Positions 1 through 6,960 of a DNA stretch of 8,783 nt are shown one piece after another (within the stretch, counting starts at the first letter, position 1; every line of letters begins with the position of its first letter). A program made the translations under genes and the position numbers. The stretch covers positions 586-9,368 of the forward strand of contig PLKU01000115.1 of assembly GCA_003140705.1 (NCBI GenBank), in the 5' to 3' direction. The notes under the pieces were generated by a model that saw nothing but the letters and a program-made list of their open reading frames with translations, searched no databases and was not told the origin of the DNA. The stretch comes from Acidobacteriaceae bacterium. Its GTDB lineage: Bacteria > Acidobacteriota > Terriglobia > Terriglobales > Acidobacteriaceae.

Positions 1-104
1 GCGAACGAAATCCATTGGACACCGTCACGTCTACGAAAGTGATAAGCAACGCCTCAAGGATTTGTAAAGCGTCAGCGCCTGAAGCGAGCGCGTTCGAGAG
101 ACGC

Positions 105-143
105 GGGCAGCGTTCGATTTCAAAACAAGTTCGAACGCCGCCC
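105..143 (-). terminator. Long stem-loop downstream of the porin gene
   Basis: On the minus strand GGGCGGCGTTCGA (143-131) pairs with TCGAACGCTGCCC (117-105) over 13 positions, one a G-U wobble, closing a 13-base loop. It starts about 25 bases after the porin TAG. There is no U-tract behind it (GCGTCTCTCG follows), so it may be a Rho-dependent or processing/stabilising 3' end and not a classical intrinsic terminator. Confidence 0.55.
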
Positions 144-168
144 TGTCTCATGTCGCTCATCTCATTGC

Positions 169-2181
169 CTAGAACTTAACCATGATGGAGATGGTGTTCA
201 CCAACTGGCTTTTCCGGAGATCCGGCTGCCAGGATGTCCAGGTGCTGGTTGAGGTGCTGTATTGTGCGTTGCAGGAGGCTGAGACGGCACCGAGTGCGTT
301 GTCCGTGGTAAAGCCGTTTCCCGACGGTGTAAAGTCAGAAACCGCGGACGTCGCTCCATTCGTGCAGATGTAACTCGCACCGGTACCTACGACTCCGTTG
401 TTAGCTATAGGCGCGACGTTGCCACCAGGAGGCGTGATTCCCCCACGGCCTGTCCAGTAAGGTACGCTCGAGTAGCGGTATCCCGTCTCGAAGCGAAAGG
501 TCACAAATTGAGAGGGCATCCAGTCGAGCGTAACCGTGCTATCCCAGGCTTTCATGGGAGCCCCTGGACTTGCGATGAAATACGGCGAGCCAGAGACCGC
601 GGTTGCGCCATTGATCGGGGGCAGGAGGGTCAGATAGCGGCCCGGATTATCCATCTTTCCGCCGCCGAGAGTTATCCCGAATAGATCCTTGTGGAACCAC
701 ATACGATCGTAGAGCATCCACCCTGCGAACATCTGTTTCGGATGGCCATTGCTGTCGTTGTGGCAACTCACGCCACCGCCATACTCGCACCCTAGGTCGC
801 CTGTTAATGAGAAGGCCATCTTGTCCAGGCCAAGATTTTCCGGATTGTTGTAGTACCTGACTTCGAGGCTATCATCCGTGTGAATGCGCGAGCGTCCAGG
901 GACACCCAGCGTATCGGTGCCCATGCCGTAGTTGTTGAAGACCATCGAAACCCACTCCTTCGGACGCCATAGAATCTGCCCTCCCAAACCCGGGTGGCCG
1001 TTAGTTTTTGCGTACGATTGCCAGCCGTTGATAATCCAGGGCTCAATTTTCAGTTTGTCCGTGGGGAACCACTGTATCCGCACGCCGTTGAAAAACCACG
1101 GCGTGTTGGAAGAAACGTAAGACGGTTGATATGTCCAGTTGTCGAAGTTGTAGTAGCTGAAAAGGCCGATGTAGGAGACGAAAATGCCGGCATCCACGTT
1201 GAGGCCGTGGGCCACATCGAAGTGATATCCTCCCCATGCCTCCGATACGTACTTATATGCGGCGGCCAGATCCCACTGCCCGCGATTAGGGCTGGCGTCA
1301 TTACGGACGGTGGTCGTTGCAAACAAGCCGTCCATCGTCAGGATTCGTCCGCGTACGTTTTGGATCCGGATGTCGCCGCCGGCGCTGACTTGCTCAAGTT
1401 GCCACTCGTCTGAGCGAAACGTCTCCGTCGATCCACCCAAACTGTCGTCTTCGGGGTGATTGTAGTCGACGGTGTAATTCGCGTCAGCTCGAAACTCCGG
1501 GGTGAAGTACTTGGTGCTCATTGGGCTGTCAGTGGCGTGACCGTTGCTGTTCAACCATGTCCAGTCGCCTGGGAATGGCTCGCCCTTGGTGGTGACCTGC
1601 GCATCGATGTCCGGCGCAGCTGGAGCTGCTGCCGGACCCGGAGCAGCCGCGGCCTGCCCATAGGTCAGTGCACCGCTCGTGTCGCCCGTCTCTGCTGACC
1701 GGAGCGCGCCGGCATCTTTCTCCGCTGAAACCGAGTCGCCCGTCTCGGGATTCGTATCCAACTCCGACTCGAGTTTCCCGATTCGCGCCTTCATCTCGGC
1801 TTCCATTTGCGCAAACTGCTTCTTCATCTCAAGAAGTTCTTTTACAACAGCATCGTTCTTGAGCGGAACAGCAACGGTCGCAGGCGGGGTCGATGCCGAG
1901 CTGGAAGCAGATGCGGCGGGGATTGGCGCAGGGCTCGCAGCGTCGGTGGTCGCAACGGGAGTTGCTGCGTCGCCTGTCGTTGCGATGGGATCTGTACCTG
2001 GCGCTTCCAAGGCCGCGAAGTCAACCAAGGCCGTTTGGGCGCGAGCCGCTTTGGAGGCTGTCCGGGGTGCGGGTTGCTTGTCTGGGCTCGATGCCGCGTT
2101 TTGGGTCTGGCACGTGACTTGCACGGCGAACCCGTAGCTTACAACACATATGATGATGGCCGTCCTAAAGTTACTCTTCAT
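169..2181 (-). CDS. Large outer-membrane beta-barrel porin, OmpL/BBP2-like, with N-terminal coiled coil
   Basis: This 670-residue exported protein probably forms a diffusion pore in the outer membrane. It starts with a signal peptide (about residues 1-24; the Cys24 context VTC is not a good lipobox). A low-complexity Ala/Pro/Ser/Thr linker follows (about 28-105), then a heptad-like coiled coil (about 108-142, LLEMKKQFAQMEAEMKARIG), then a second Ala/Pro stretch (175-190). From about 203 to the end there are alternating aromatic-rich beta strands such as WDLAAAYKYV, VRIQWFPTDKLKIEPWI and VTLDWMPSQFVTFRFETGYRY. It ends in IMVKF, and a C-terminal Phe is the usual outer-membrane assembly signal. 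The pattern fits the putative beta-barrel porin-2 family. Two cysteine pairs, 465/473 and 606/637, sit in probable loops and could form disulfides. The ATG at 2181 has a modest GGAG about eleven bases upstream. It appears to be its own transcription unit. The solute is unknown. Confidence 0.88.
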   Translation of the reverse strand: MKSNFRTAIIICVVSYGFAVQVTCQTQNAASSPDKQPAPRTASKAARAQTALVDFAALEAPGTDPIATTGDAATPVATTDAASPAPIPAASASSSASTPPATVAVPLKNDAVVKELLEMKKQFAQMEAEMKARIGKLESELDTNPETGDSVSAEKDAGALRSAETGDTSGALTYGQAAAAPGPAAAPAAPDIDAQVTTKGEPFPGDWTWLNSNGHATDSPMSTKYFTPEFRADANYTVDYNHPEDDSLGGSTETFRSDEWQLEQVSAGGDIRIQNVRGRILTMDGLFATTTVRNDASPNRGQWDLAAAYKYVSEAWGGYHFDVAHGLNVDAGIFVSYIGLFSYYNFDNWTYQPSYVSSNTPWFFNGVRIQWFPTDKLKIEPWIINGWQSYAKTNGHPGLGGQILWRPKEWVSMVFNNYGMGTDTLGVPGRSRIHTDDSLEVRYYNNPENLGLDKMAFSLTGDLGCEYGGGVSCHNDSNGHPKQMFAGWMLYDRMWFHKDLFGITLGGGKMDNPGRYLTLLPPINGATAVSGSPYFIASPGAPMKAWDSTVTLDWMPSQFVTFRFETGYRYSSVPYWTGRGGITPPGGNVAPIANNGVVGTGASYICTNGATSAVSDFTPSGNGFTTDNALGAVSASCNAQYSTSTSTWTSWQPDLRKSQLVNTISIMVKF

Positions 2182-3161
2182 GCGTTTCTGGTCTCCACGA
2201 CGCTAAACGTCGCTGGGTTTAAAAGCGTTGGCTCTCACTGAGGAGTAACCCGATCTTTGAGCTACTCTCATTACAAAGTCTTACGCGAAGCGACATAAGA
2301 TTGTCGTAAATGAAAACTCAAGAACTTAGTAGGTCAAGAGCACTGCGGGCTATAAGGCGCACTTCACTTGCGGCTACGCTTCCGCATAGGAAGGAGGCCC
2401 CATCTAGTTCATGGTAGTCAGTACTATTTTTAATGTAACTCCCCATCTGTAAAAGACGCATGAGTGAACCCTAAAATCGTCATGGTGTTTTCGGCATCAC
2501 TCGCCCGCGCCATCGCCTTATATTTCAAGTCAATACGAGACTAAAAGCGAGTTGCCCGGAATCATCATTTCCGTCACACTTCCAAGTTCGTCGAACGAAC
2601 TCCGCGTTGCTTGAGGGCAAACTCTGCTCGGGCGACAATTCACATCCAGAGCCGGGATATTCCCACTGGAAAGGATGGCGTGACGATGGGGTAGTCATCT
2701 AGTCCTTGGGTTTTTGAGTTGAACGGCTCGAATTGGTCCACAGTCGGTGAAAGTCGCCCGATGACTTTGGGCCAGGAGGGCCTGACATGGAGGACCTCAA
2801 GTGCGGAAGTGGAGTCGCATGGAAGAGGAAATGCTTGGGATCCTAATGGAGTCGGAATCAGGTCTCTGATGGCGGTGTTGTTCGCAGGCACGGTAACAGC
2901 GGGGAATCGCTTTACCGCTCGACGGCCGGGAACGGTAGCCTTGACGTTAGCGACCGGCAGAGCTCCGACTGGAAATGCAGTATTGCAAGCTTAAGAAACG
3001 AGAAGCCGAGCAAGCTCTCGATGAATTAGGTTTTTATTCAGCGCCTTCAAAAAAGGAGTAGACCAAACGCCAGAGGAGAGGCAGTAGAATCGCCCCGCCA
3101 CGAGGTCGGGGGTGTGGGGCTTCGCTCAGTGAATGTGTCCGGTCTGCCATTGTGGGCATAC
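2182..3161. other. 980-base gene-poor region between the regulator and porin genes
   Basis: I find no gene here that I can support. The part nearest the porin (2182-2350) is its upstream region. It holds a 5-bp hairpin CGACG-CTAAA-CGTCG (2198-2212) just ahead of a modest GGAG ribosome site, and two TCTTGA direct repeats 16 bases apart on the minus strand (2318-2339); no good promoter pair was placed. A strong plus-strand GGAAGGAGG (about 2389-2397) precedes only a 13-codon ORF. From 2640 to 2994 both strands stay open in overlapping frames without ribosome sites or recognisable protein. A short plus-strand frame ends at 3061 and reads like a protein C-terminus (see findings). A 5-bp GCCCC/GGGGC pair lies at 3092-3120, downstream of the regulator. 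The region could be a decayed gene, long untranslated leaders or an unrecognised RNA. Confidence 0.4.
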
Positions 3162-3902
3162 CTAAGACTCCGGCTGCTGTTCGTTGAACCGGTAGCCAAC
3201 GTACGCATCCGTTAGAAGATAATGAGGATTTTTAGGGTCGTCTTCGATCTTCTTGCGCAACTGGCGGACAAAGGTGCGAAGGTACTCGAGCTCATTTCCA
3301 TACTCTGGTCCCCACACAGACTTAAGCAGGCGCGCATGTGGAATCGGCTCACCTGCGTGCATCATGAGGTAATGCAGCACCTCGAATTCTTTCGGCGTTA
3401 GATGGATGGAGCGACCGCGCTTCATCACGCGGTATTTGACCGGGTCCAATTCAAGCTGTCCATGGCGAATCGGTGCGTCCCTGTTGGTATCCTGCGCACT
3501 TCTTCTGCGCACAGCCGAGCGCAAGCGCGCCGTCAACTCTCGCAGTTGAAACGGCTTTGTGATGTAGTCGTCGGCCCCGGCATCCAACGCCAGCACCTTG
3601 TCGTCTTCGCTATCCATCACTGTCAACATCAGGATCGGCAAGCGCGCAATTGCGTGCCTGATACTTCGGCAGGTTTCCAGTCCTCCCATTCCAGGCATAT
3701 CCACATCCAACAGTACGGCGTCGAACCAGCTAACGCGAACTAGCGATAGAGCCTCTTCGCCACGAGCTGCCTCCACCACCGTAAAGCCCATGCCAGACAA
3801 CGTCACGCGCAATGCCCGGCGTGTGGAACTATCGTCATCCACCACGAGAATGGTGCCCTTCCCTGCGGTCGCCTGCCCTACTGCCGACGGTTCGGTACTC
3901 AA
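3162..3902 (-). CDS. kdpE: KdpE-like OmpR-family response regulator
   Basis: This 246-residue cytoplasmic DNA-binding regulator is the partner of the upstream-coded kinase. The receiver domain (about residues 17-133) has the acidic pocket Asp22-Asp24, the phosphorylation site Asp66 in LLDVDMPG, Thr94 and Lys116 in TKPF. The winged-helix OmpR/PhoB domain (about 145-241) contains LTPKEFEVLHYLM, RLLKSVWG, the recognition-helix region YLRTFVRQLRKKIE and the wing VGYRF, all close to KdpE. An N-terminal tail of about 16 residues precedes the receiver. The start is a TTG at 3902, with AAGGAGG five bases upstream. The TTG shares four bases (TTGA) with the kinase stop, indicating translational coupling. 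In the family, KdpE activates kdpFABC at low potassium; here that target is not visible, so the regulon is inferred only by homology. Confidence 0.94.
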   Translation of the reverse strand: MSTEPSAVGQATAGKGTILVVDDDSSTRRALRVTLSGMGFTVVEAARGEEALSLVRVSWFDAVLLDVDMPGMGGLETCRSIRHAIARLPILMLTVMDSEDDKVLALDAGADDYITKPFQLRELTARLRSAVRRRSAQDTNRDAPIRHGQLELDPVKYRVMKRGRSIHLTPKEFEVLHYLMMHAGEPIPHARLLKSVWGPEYGNELEYLRTFVRQLRKKIEDDPKNPHYLLTDAYVGYRFNEQQPES

Positions 3903-5371
3903 TGCTGCCTCCTTGCTCCAATTGGTAAGGATAGAAAGAATGTCGTTCCTTCCCGTTCATCGCTAATAACCCAAACATGCCCGTGATGAGCTTCGGCCGC
4001 ATTCCTTACCACGGAGAGCCCGATCCCTGTTCCGGGAACAGACTCCTTCATGTCTGCTGACCGGTAAAAACGATCAAATATCCTCTCCCGGTCCTCGATC
4101 CGGATTACCGATCCACAGTTATGTACAGAGATGAGAACCTCTGTGCGACTCTTTCGGATTGCAACTTCTATAGCTGTATCCGGTGTCGAATACTTGTCCG
4201 CATTGTCTATGTACTGCTCGAGGATCATCGCCAGCAATGCCCGGTCCACACGCACGTTTAAATCAGGGTCCTCTGTCACAATGTCCATCCTGTTCTTGGT
4301 TGCTCCCTTGTAGTGGTTGGACACCACCTCTGAAACTAACTCCAGTACATTCACCTCGTCCGTTTGGAGGCCAACTTGGCCAGATTCAAGTTTCGCCGTC
4401 ATCAGCAATCGGGTGCAGAGTTTATTCAAACGGACAGCCTCGTCGTCAATTAAAGTGACCAAATCGCGCTGCGAAACTGACAGTCCACCCAACTCAAGCA
4501 AGCCTGAGCTGGCCGTCTGAACAGCCGTCAGTGGCGTCTTGAACTCATGCGCCAATGCATCCATTACTGCAGCGCGCAATTGCTCGCCCTTGAACGCGTT
4601 CTCTGCTCTTTCCTCCTTGTCAAACGACTGGTACCGATCAATCACAATCGCTGCGAGCGACGCAAGAGCATCCACCACCAGCGGGCTCAGCTTTCCACGC
4701 ACCACCAGACAACCGACTGGACCGGGCCTCGCTACGAGGATGCGTCGCCAGGTATTCGTGTGCTGATCGACCGTTGCGGTCTCATGAAGATAGGTGTCCT
4801 TCGCAAGGTTTTCCTCGCCCTCGTTCCATTCCCCGGCCCTATCCTGTCGGCCCAGATTCAGATCGAACAAGGCAACAGCCTCCGCGCCAAAAATTCGTTG
4901 AATCAGGATGACGAGCTGTGGTCCAGGTGCTTGATGCAAGTCCAACAAGAGCGAGGTTCGACTTACCTCAAACAACTGCTCCATTCCTACGCGGTGGATT
5001 GTGGCCTCTGATGCACTTCGCAGCTCTTTCGCTGAGAGCCTGCTAATCGCAACAGCCACGCCCTGAAACACAAAGAGCGCTACCCAATTCTGAGGATCTG
5101 TAACAGTGAAGTGGAAAACTGGCGGCGTGAAGAAATAGTCCAAGCAAACTACAGCCACGAATGACGCCAATGAAGCCTGCCAGAAGCCACAAAACAATGC
5201 CACGGCAAAAACGATCATTAAATAAAGAAAGCTGATCGTCGTCAGATTCAAGCGCAGAGCGATTCCGACGAAGGTCACGAAAACGAGCCCCGTCCCAGCA
5301 GCCAGCCACTGGCCCATAACTCTCAGGCCCCGGAGTCGATACAGTGCTTCCAATGCGATCGCCGTTGCCAT
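3899..5371 (-). CDS. kdpD: KdpD-like sensor histidine kinase lacking the N-terminal KdpD/Usp region
   Basis: This 490-residue inner-membrane kinase starts directly before a DUF4118 four-helix membrane unit (about residues 20-110). The unit includes the KdpD hallmark DYFFTPPVFHFTV (78-90). A GAF-like region (about 130-250) follows, then HisKA with the phospho-acceptor His275 in HEFKTPLT, then HATPase_c. In the ATPase part I see the N-box Asn390 (YIDNADKYS), the F-box IFDRFYR (431-437) and the G2 box GTGIGL (447-452). The G1 box reads HNCGSVI, with Asn418 in place of the usual Asp, a variant known in other kinases. Full KdpD is near 890 residues; the cytoplasmic KdpD and Usp domains that sense K+ or c-di-AMP are absent. 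An in-frame TAG eight codons upstream of the ATG excludes an extension. The ribosome binding site (AGGTC) is weak and close. It overlaps the regulator gene by four bases. No kdpFABC genes are in the window, so the regulated target is unknown. Confidence 0.9.
   Translation of the reverse strand: MATAIALEALYRLRGLRVMGQWLAAGTGLVFVTFVGIALRLNLTTISFLYLMIVFAVALFCGFWQASLASFVAVVCLDYFFTPPVFHFTVTDPQNWVALFVFQGVAVAISRLSAKELRSASEATIHRVGMEQLFEVSRTSLLLDLHQAPGPQLVILIQRIFGAEAVALFDLNLGRQDRAGEWNEGEENLAKDTYLHETATVDQHTNTWRRILVARPGPVGCLVVRGKLSPLVVDALASLAAIVIDRYQSFDKEERAENAFKGEQLRAAVMDALAHEFKTPLTAVQTASSGLLELGGLSVSQRDLVTLIDDEAVRLNKLCTRLLMTAKLESGQVGLQTDEVNVLELVSEVVSNHYKGATKNRMDIVTEDPDLNVRVDRALLAMILEQYIDNADKYSTPDTAIEVAIRKSRTEVLISVHNCGSVIRIEDRERIFDRFYRSADMKESVPGTGIGLSVVRNAAEAHHGHVWVISDEREGTTFFLSLPIGARRQH
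3900..3914 (-). promoter_or_regulatory. Shine-Dalgarno and TTG start of the regulator, inside the end of the kinase gene
   Basis: On the minus strand AAGGAGG is followed by CAGCA and TTG. The TTG and the TGA stop of the kinase share the four bases TTGA (3902-3899). This near-perfect site supports a non-ATG start and stop-start coupling of the two proteins. Confidence 0.8.
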
Positions 5372-5467
5372 TTGACCTGTATCCGCTGGGGCCTAACGAT
5401 TCAGCCACGCTAACTAAGGCTAGCCAGACAAGCGTGAAGAAGGCATAAGGATTACATACAGAAAACG

Positions 5468-5517
5468 TGTGGAAAGGATTGGGAATTCAACGCACTGATT
5501 TTCCAATCCTTCTCACA
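5468..5517 (-). terminator. Terminator-like hairpin after the small secreted-protein gene
   Basis: The arms 5468-5482 and 5503-5517 pair over 13 of 15 positions: an AAGGATTGG/CCAATCCTT core of nine, a two-base mismatch, then TGTG/CACA. The loop is 20 bases. Reading the minus strand, the hairpin begins about 40 bases after the TAG of the small gene and is followed by CGTTTTCTGT, a short imperfect U-tract. It would separate the small gene from the kinase-regulator unit. The stem is only moderately GC-rich and the loop is long, so strength is uncertain. Confidence 0.5.
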
Positions 5518-5558
5518 TTTGGGACCAAGTGTCGGGCAACCAGAAAATGCCATCGCTG

Positions 5559-5957
5559 CTATTTCGCAGTTACAGGAGCTCCCGGTGCCGAAAGTTGACT
5601 GTACTTCGCCGCTAACTGGCCAGCTTCCGCCGCTTTGTATGCATAGTATTCGTAGAGATACCGCGCTGAATCGACAGGTCTTGGATACTTGGCTGCGATG
5701 CTCACGATGTTCTGGCTCCTTCGCGCCCACTCCTGCTTTTCTTCCGCCGCCTGCTGTAGATAATCGTTCTGCTGTTTTCCATAGTAACTCGCAAGAGCGC
5801 TGTATTGCTCTGACGTGCGCGCGTCTCTTACCATTTGCTTCAGTTGAGCCTGCGTGTAATGCGTGCCATTCTCCGCAGAAGAGGCCGACCCCTGTGCGCT
5901 GCCCACACCCGCGAGACCAAATGACAGAATACATACTGCGAATAGGTTGCGTTTCAT
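5559..5957 (-). CDS. Small secreted Tyr-rich helical protein of unknown function
   Basis: This 132-residue protein has a clear signal peptide: MKRN, then a hydrophobic core, with likely cleavage after GSA at residue 21. The mature part of about 111 residues carries 12 tyrosines, no cysteine, and is probably all helical and periplasmic or secreted. Two stretches look like copies 46 residues apart: RTSEQYSALASYYGKQ (47-62) and RPVDSARYLYEYYAYKA (93-109). They share the Arg, an acidic residue, Leu55/Leu101 and the YY pairs 58-59/104-105. This resembles small exported proteins with a T-x-E-x-(H/Y)-x-x-L-A-x-Y-Y pattern seen beside metal or stress genes in other bacteria, but I cannot name a family. 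GGGAGGT eight bases before the ATG makes the start secure. It stands alone, with 340 bases before it and 187 bases after it. Function is not known; a link to the neighbouring kinase is only positional. Confidence 0.85.
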   Translation of the reverse strand: MKRNLFAVCILSFGLAGVGSAQGSASSAENGTHYTQAQLKQMVRDARTSEQYSALASYYGKQQNDYLQQAAEEKQEWARRSQNIVSIAAKYPRPVDSARYLYEYYAYKAAEAGQLAAKYSQLSAPGAPVTAK

Positions 5958-6297
5958 GTGTGACTACCTCCCAGGTTTGAGTATCCGGTGCAAAACGTGA
6001 GGGGCGCATGAAGATGACAGGGGAATACATATAAAGAATGCGAAAAGGTATAAGGAATTCGTTTTTTGCTTATACGGAACTTATCGACCTGGCTTAGATA
6101 ACTCTCGATGTCGCTCGATTCGACCAGGGGGGCATCGCTTTCGAATCGACGGTGTTAGTACGCCAATCAATGATGGAGGTCACGATTCAACTGGACTGTT
6201 AGCTGCTCGAGGGCAACAGTTAGCAAATGGTCGCTGCTAGCGAAAGCACACTTATCATAGGAATCTTGGTTTTACAGTGCGGACGGGGAAAGACATA
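5958..6297. other. 340-base intergenic region between the aldolase and the small secreted-protein gene
   Basis: No gene is supported here. It holds a 9-bp perfect inverted repeat (6115-6149, listed separately) and an AT-rich part around 6025-6075. That part presumably carries the promoter of the small secreted-protein gene at 5957, but I could not place a convincing -35/-10 pair. A second, weaker inverted pair (ACTGTT/AACAGT) is near 6195-6220. The end nearest the gene carries its GGGAGGT ribosome binding site, eight bases before the ATG. Confidence 0.5.
6115..6149. repeat. Perfect 9-bp inverted repeat with 17-base spacer
   Basis: TCGATTCGA at 6115-6123 is exactly complementary to TCGAATCGA at 6141-6149. 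The spacer holds a run of six G. It lies about 150 bases past the aldolase stop and about 160 bases ahead of the small secreted-protein gene. No T-run follows on either strand, so it is not a standard intrinsic terminator. It could be a processing or stop hairpin for the aldolase mRNA, or an operator. The function is not decided by the sequence. Confidence 0.45.
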
Positions 6298-6960
6298 TCA
6301 GTAGAAGGTCTCTCGCATTGACCGGCCTTCCTTTACCATCGCGATAAACCTCCGTGCCAGCTCATGGATCCGATTCTCCTGCCTAAATGTCAAAGCTTCG
6401 ACCGGGAGCAGTTCTCCACCAACCCCAATCGCGGATGCTCCAGCGACAATAAAATCGAGCGCTGTCAACTGGTTCACTCCGCCCGTCACAATTAATGGAA
6501 TCTGGGGCAACGGCACTTTGAGCGCGCGCACATATTGCACCCCTCCCACAGGGGTCGTTGGAAAGATCTTGACGAAATCTGACCCGGCCTTCCATGCTGC
6601 AATGATTTCCGTCGGCGTCAAAGCTCCCGGAAACACCACCACATCCGCCTTGTTTGCGTACGCAACCACCTCTGGAACGAATCCTGGGCTGGTCAGAAAC
6701 CTTGCACCGGCGTCAACGGCTCGACGCGCCGACTCTTCATCCAGCACTGTGCCGACTCCAATGGCCATGTCCGGATAACGCTTGGCCAGGTCGTTGACTA
6801 ACTTCAACGCAAGGGGCACAGTCAGCGTAATCTCTACCACGGGAATTCCGGCGGCAAACACAGTCTCTGCCGCAAACTGAGCAAGCTCCGGAGCACCGAC
6901 GCGGACCGAGGGCAGAATGCCAATTTCCTGGATGAGGGTTCGAACAGCTTTTCTATTCAT
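6298..6960 (-). CDS. eda: 2-dehydro-3-deoxy-phosphogluconate (KDPG) aldolase family protein
   Basis: This 220-residue cytosolic class I aldolase is expected to split 2-keto-3-deoxy-6-phosphogluconate into pyruvate and glyceraldehyde 3-phosphate, the last step of the Entner-Doudoroff pathway. Some family members also act on 4-hydroxy-2-oxoglutarate or KDPGal. It is a single (beta/alpha)8 barrel of normal length. Visible features are Glu43 in VVEITL (the family's catalytic Glu), GVGT (68-71), SPGF (91-94), PG (111-112), the Schiff-base lysine Lys131 in VKIFP, TGG (159-161) and the phosphate-binding GVGG (179-182). The Arg that follows the catalytic Glu in E. coli Eda (E-x-T-L-R) is Thr47 here, so substrate preference could differ. 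Arg20 in the first strand (SVRV) is present, as in several relatives. The ATG at 6960 has AAGGGG eight bases upstream. No dehydratase (edd) gene is nearby. The gene follows the efflux channel by 70 bases and may be read through from it. Confidence 0.9.
   Translation of the reverse strand: MNRKAVRTLIQEIGILPSVRVGAPELAQFAAETVFAAGIPVVEITLTVPLALKLVNDLAKRYPDMAIGVGTVLDEESARRAVDAGARFLTSPGFVPEVVAYANKADVVVFPGALTPTEIIAAWKAGSDFVKIFPTTPVGGVQYVRALKVPLPQIPLIVTGGVNQLTALDFIVAGASAIGVGGELLPVEALTFRQENRIHELARRFIAMVKEGRSMRETFY

Noticed and set aside
2330..2335. TTGACC on the minus strand as the -35 box of a porin promoter
   Set aside because: The hexamer at 17-base spacing is TTCATT, a poor -10. A second TTGAGT nearby also lacks a good partner.
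2411..2452. 13-codon ORF behind a strong plus-strand GGAAGGAGG
   Set aside because: The spacer is 13 bases, which is long, and nothing follows that it could lead into, so I do not call a leader peptide.
2482..2544. 20-codon plus-strand ORF starting MVFSASLARAIALYFKS
   Set aside because: It has no ribosome site and is too short to judge; random occurrence is likely.
2719..2994. Plus-strand 91-codon open frame from a TTG
   Set aside because: It has no Shine-Dalgarno, its composition is not protein-like, and the opposite strand is open over the same stretch. I treat it as a chance frame within the gene-poor region.
2640..2994. Minus-strand open frame of about 117 codons, with a GTG at 2891
   Set aside because: It lacks a ribosome site, a signal peptide and any recognisable motif, and no ATG gives a sensible product.
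3092..3120. GCCCC/GGGGC pair downstream of the regulator as an intrinsic terminator
   Set aside because: Only five paired bases with a long loop, and no U-tract follows on the minus strand.
5452..6030. Minus-strand 192-codon open frame covering the small secreted-protein gene
   Set aside because: It is a shadow frame. The 132-residue frame has the ribosome site and signal peptide, and this one runs through its terminator-like hairpin.
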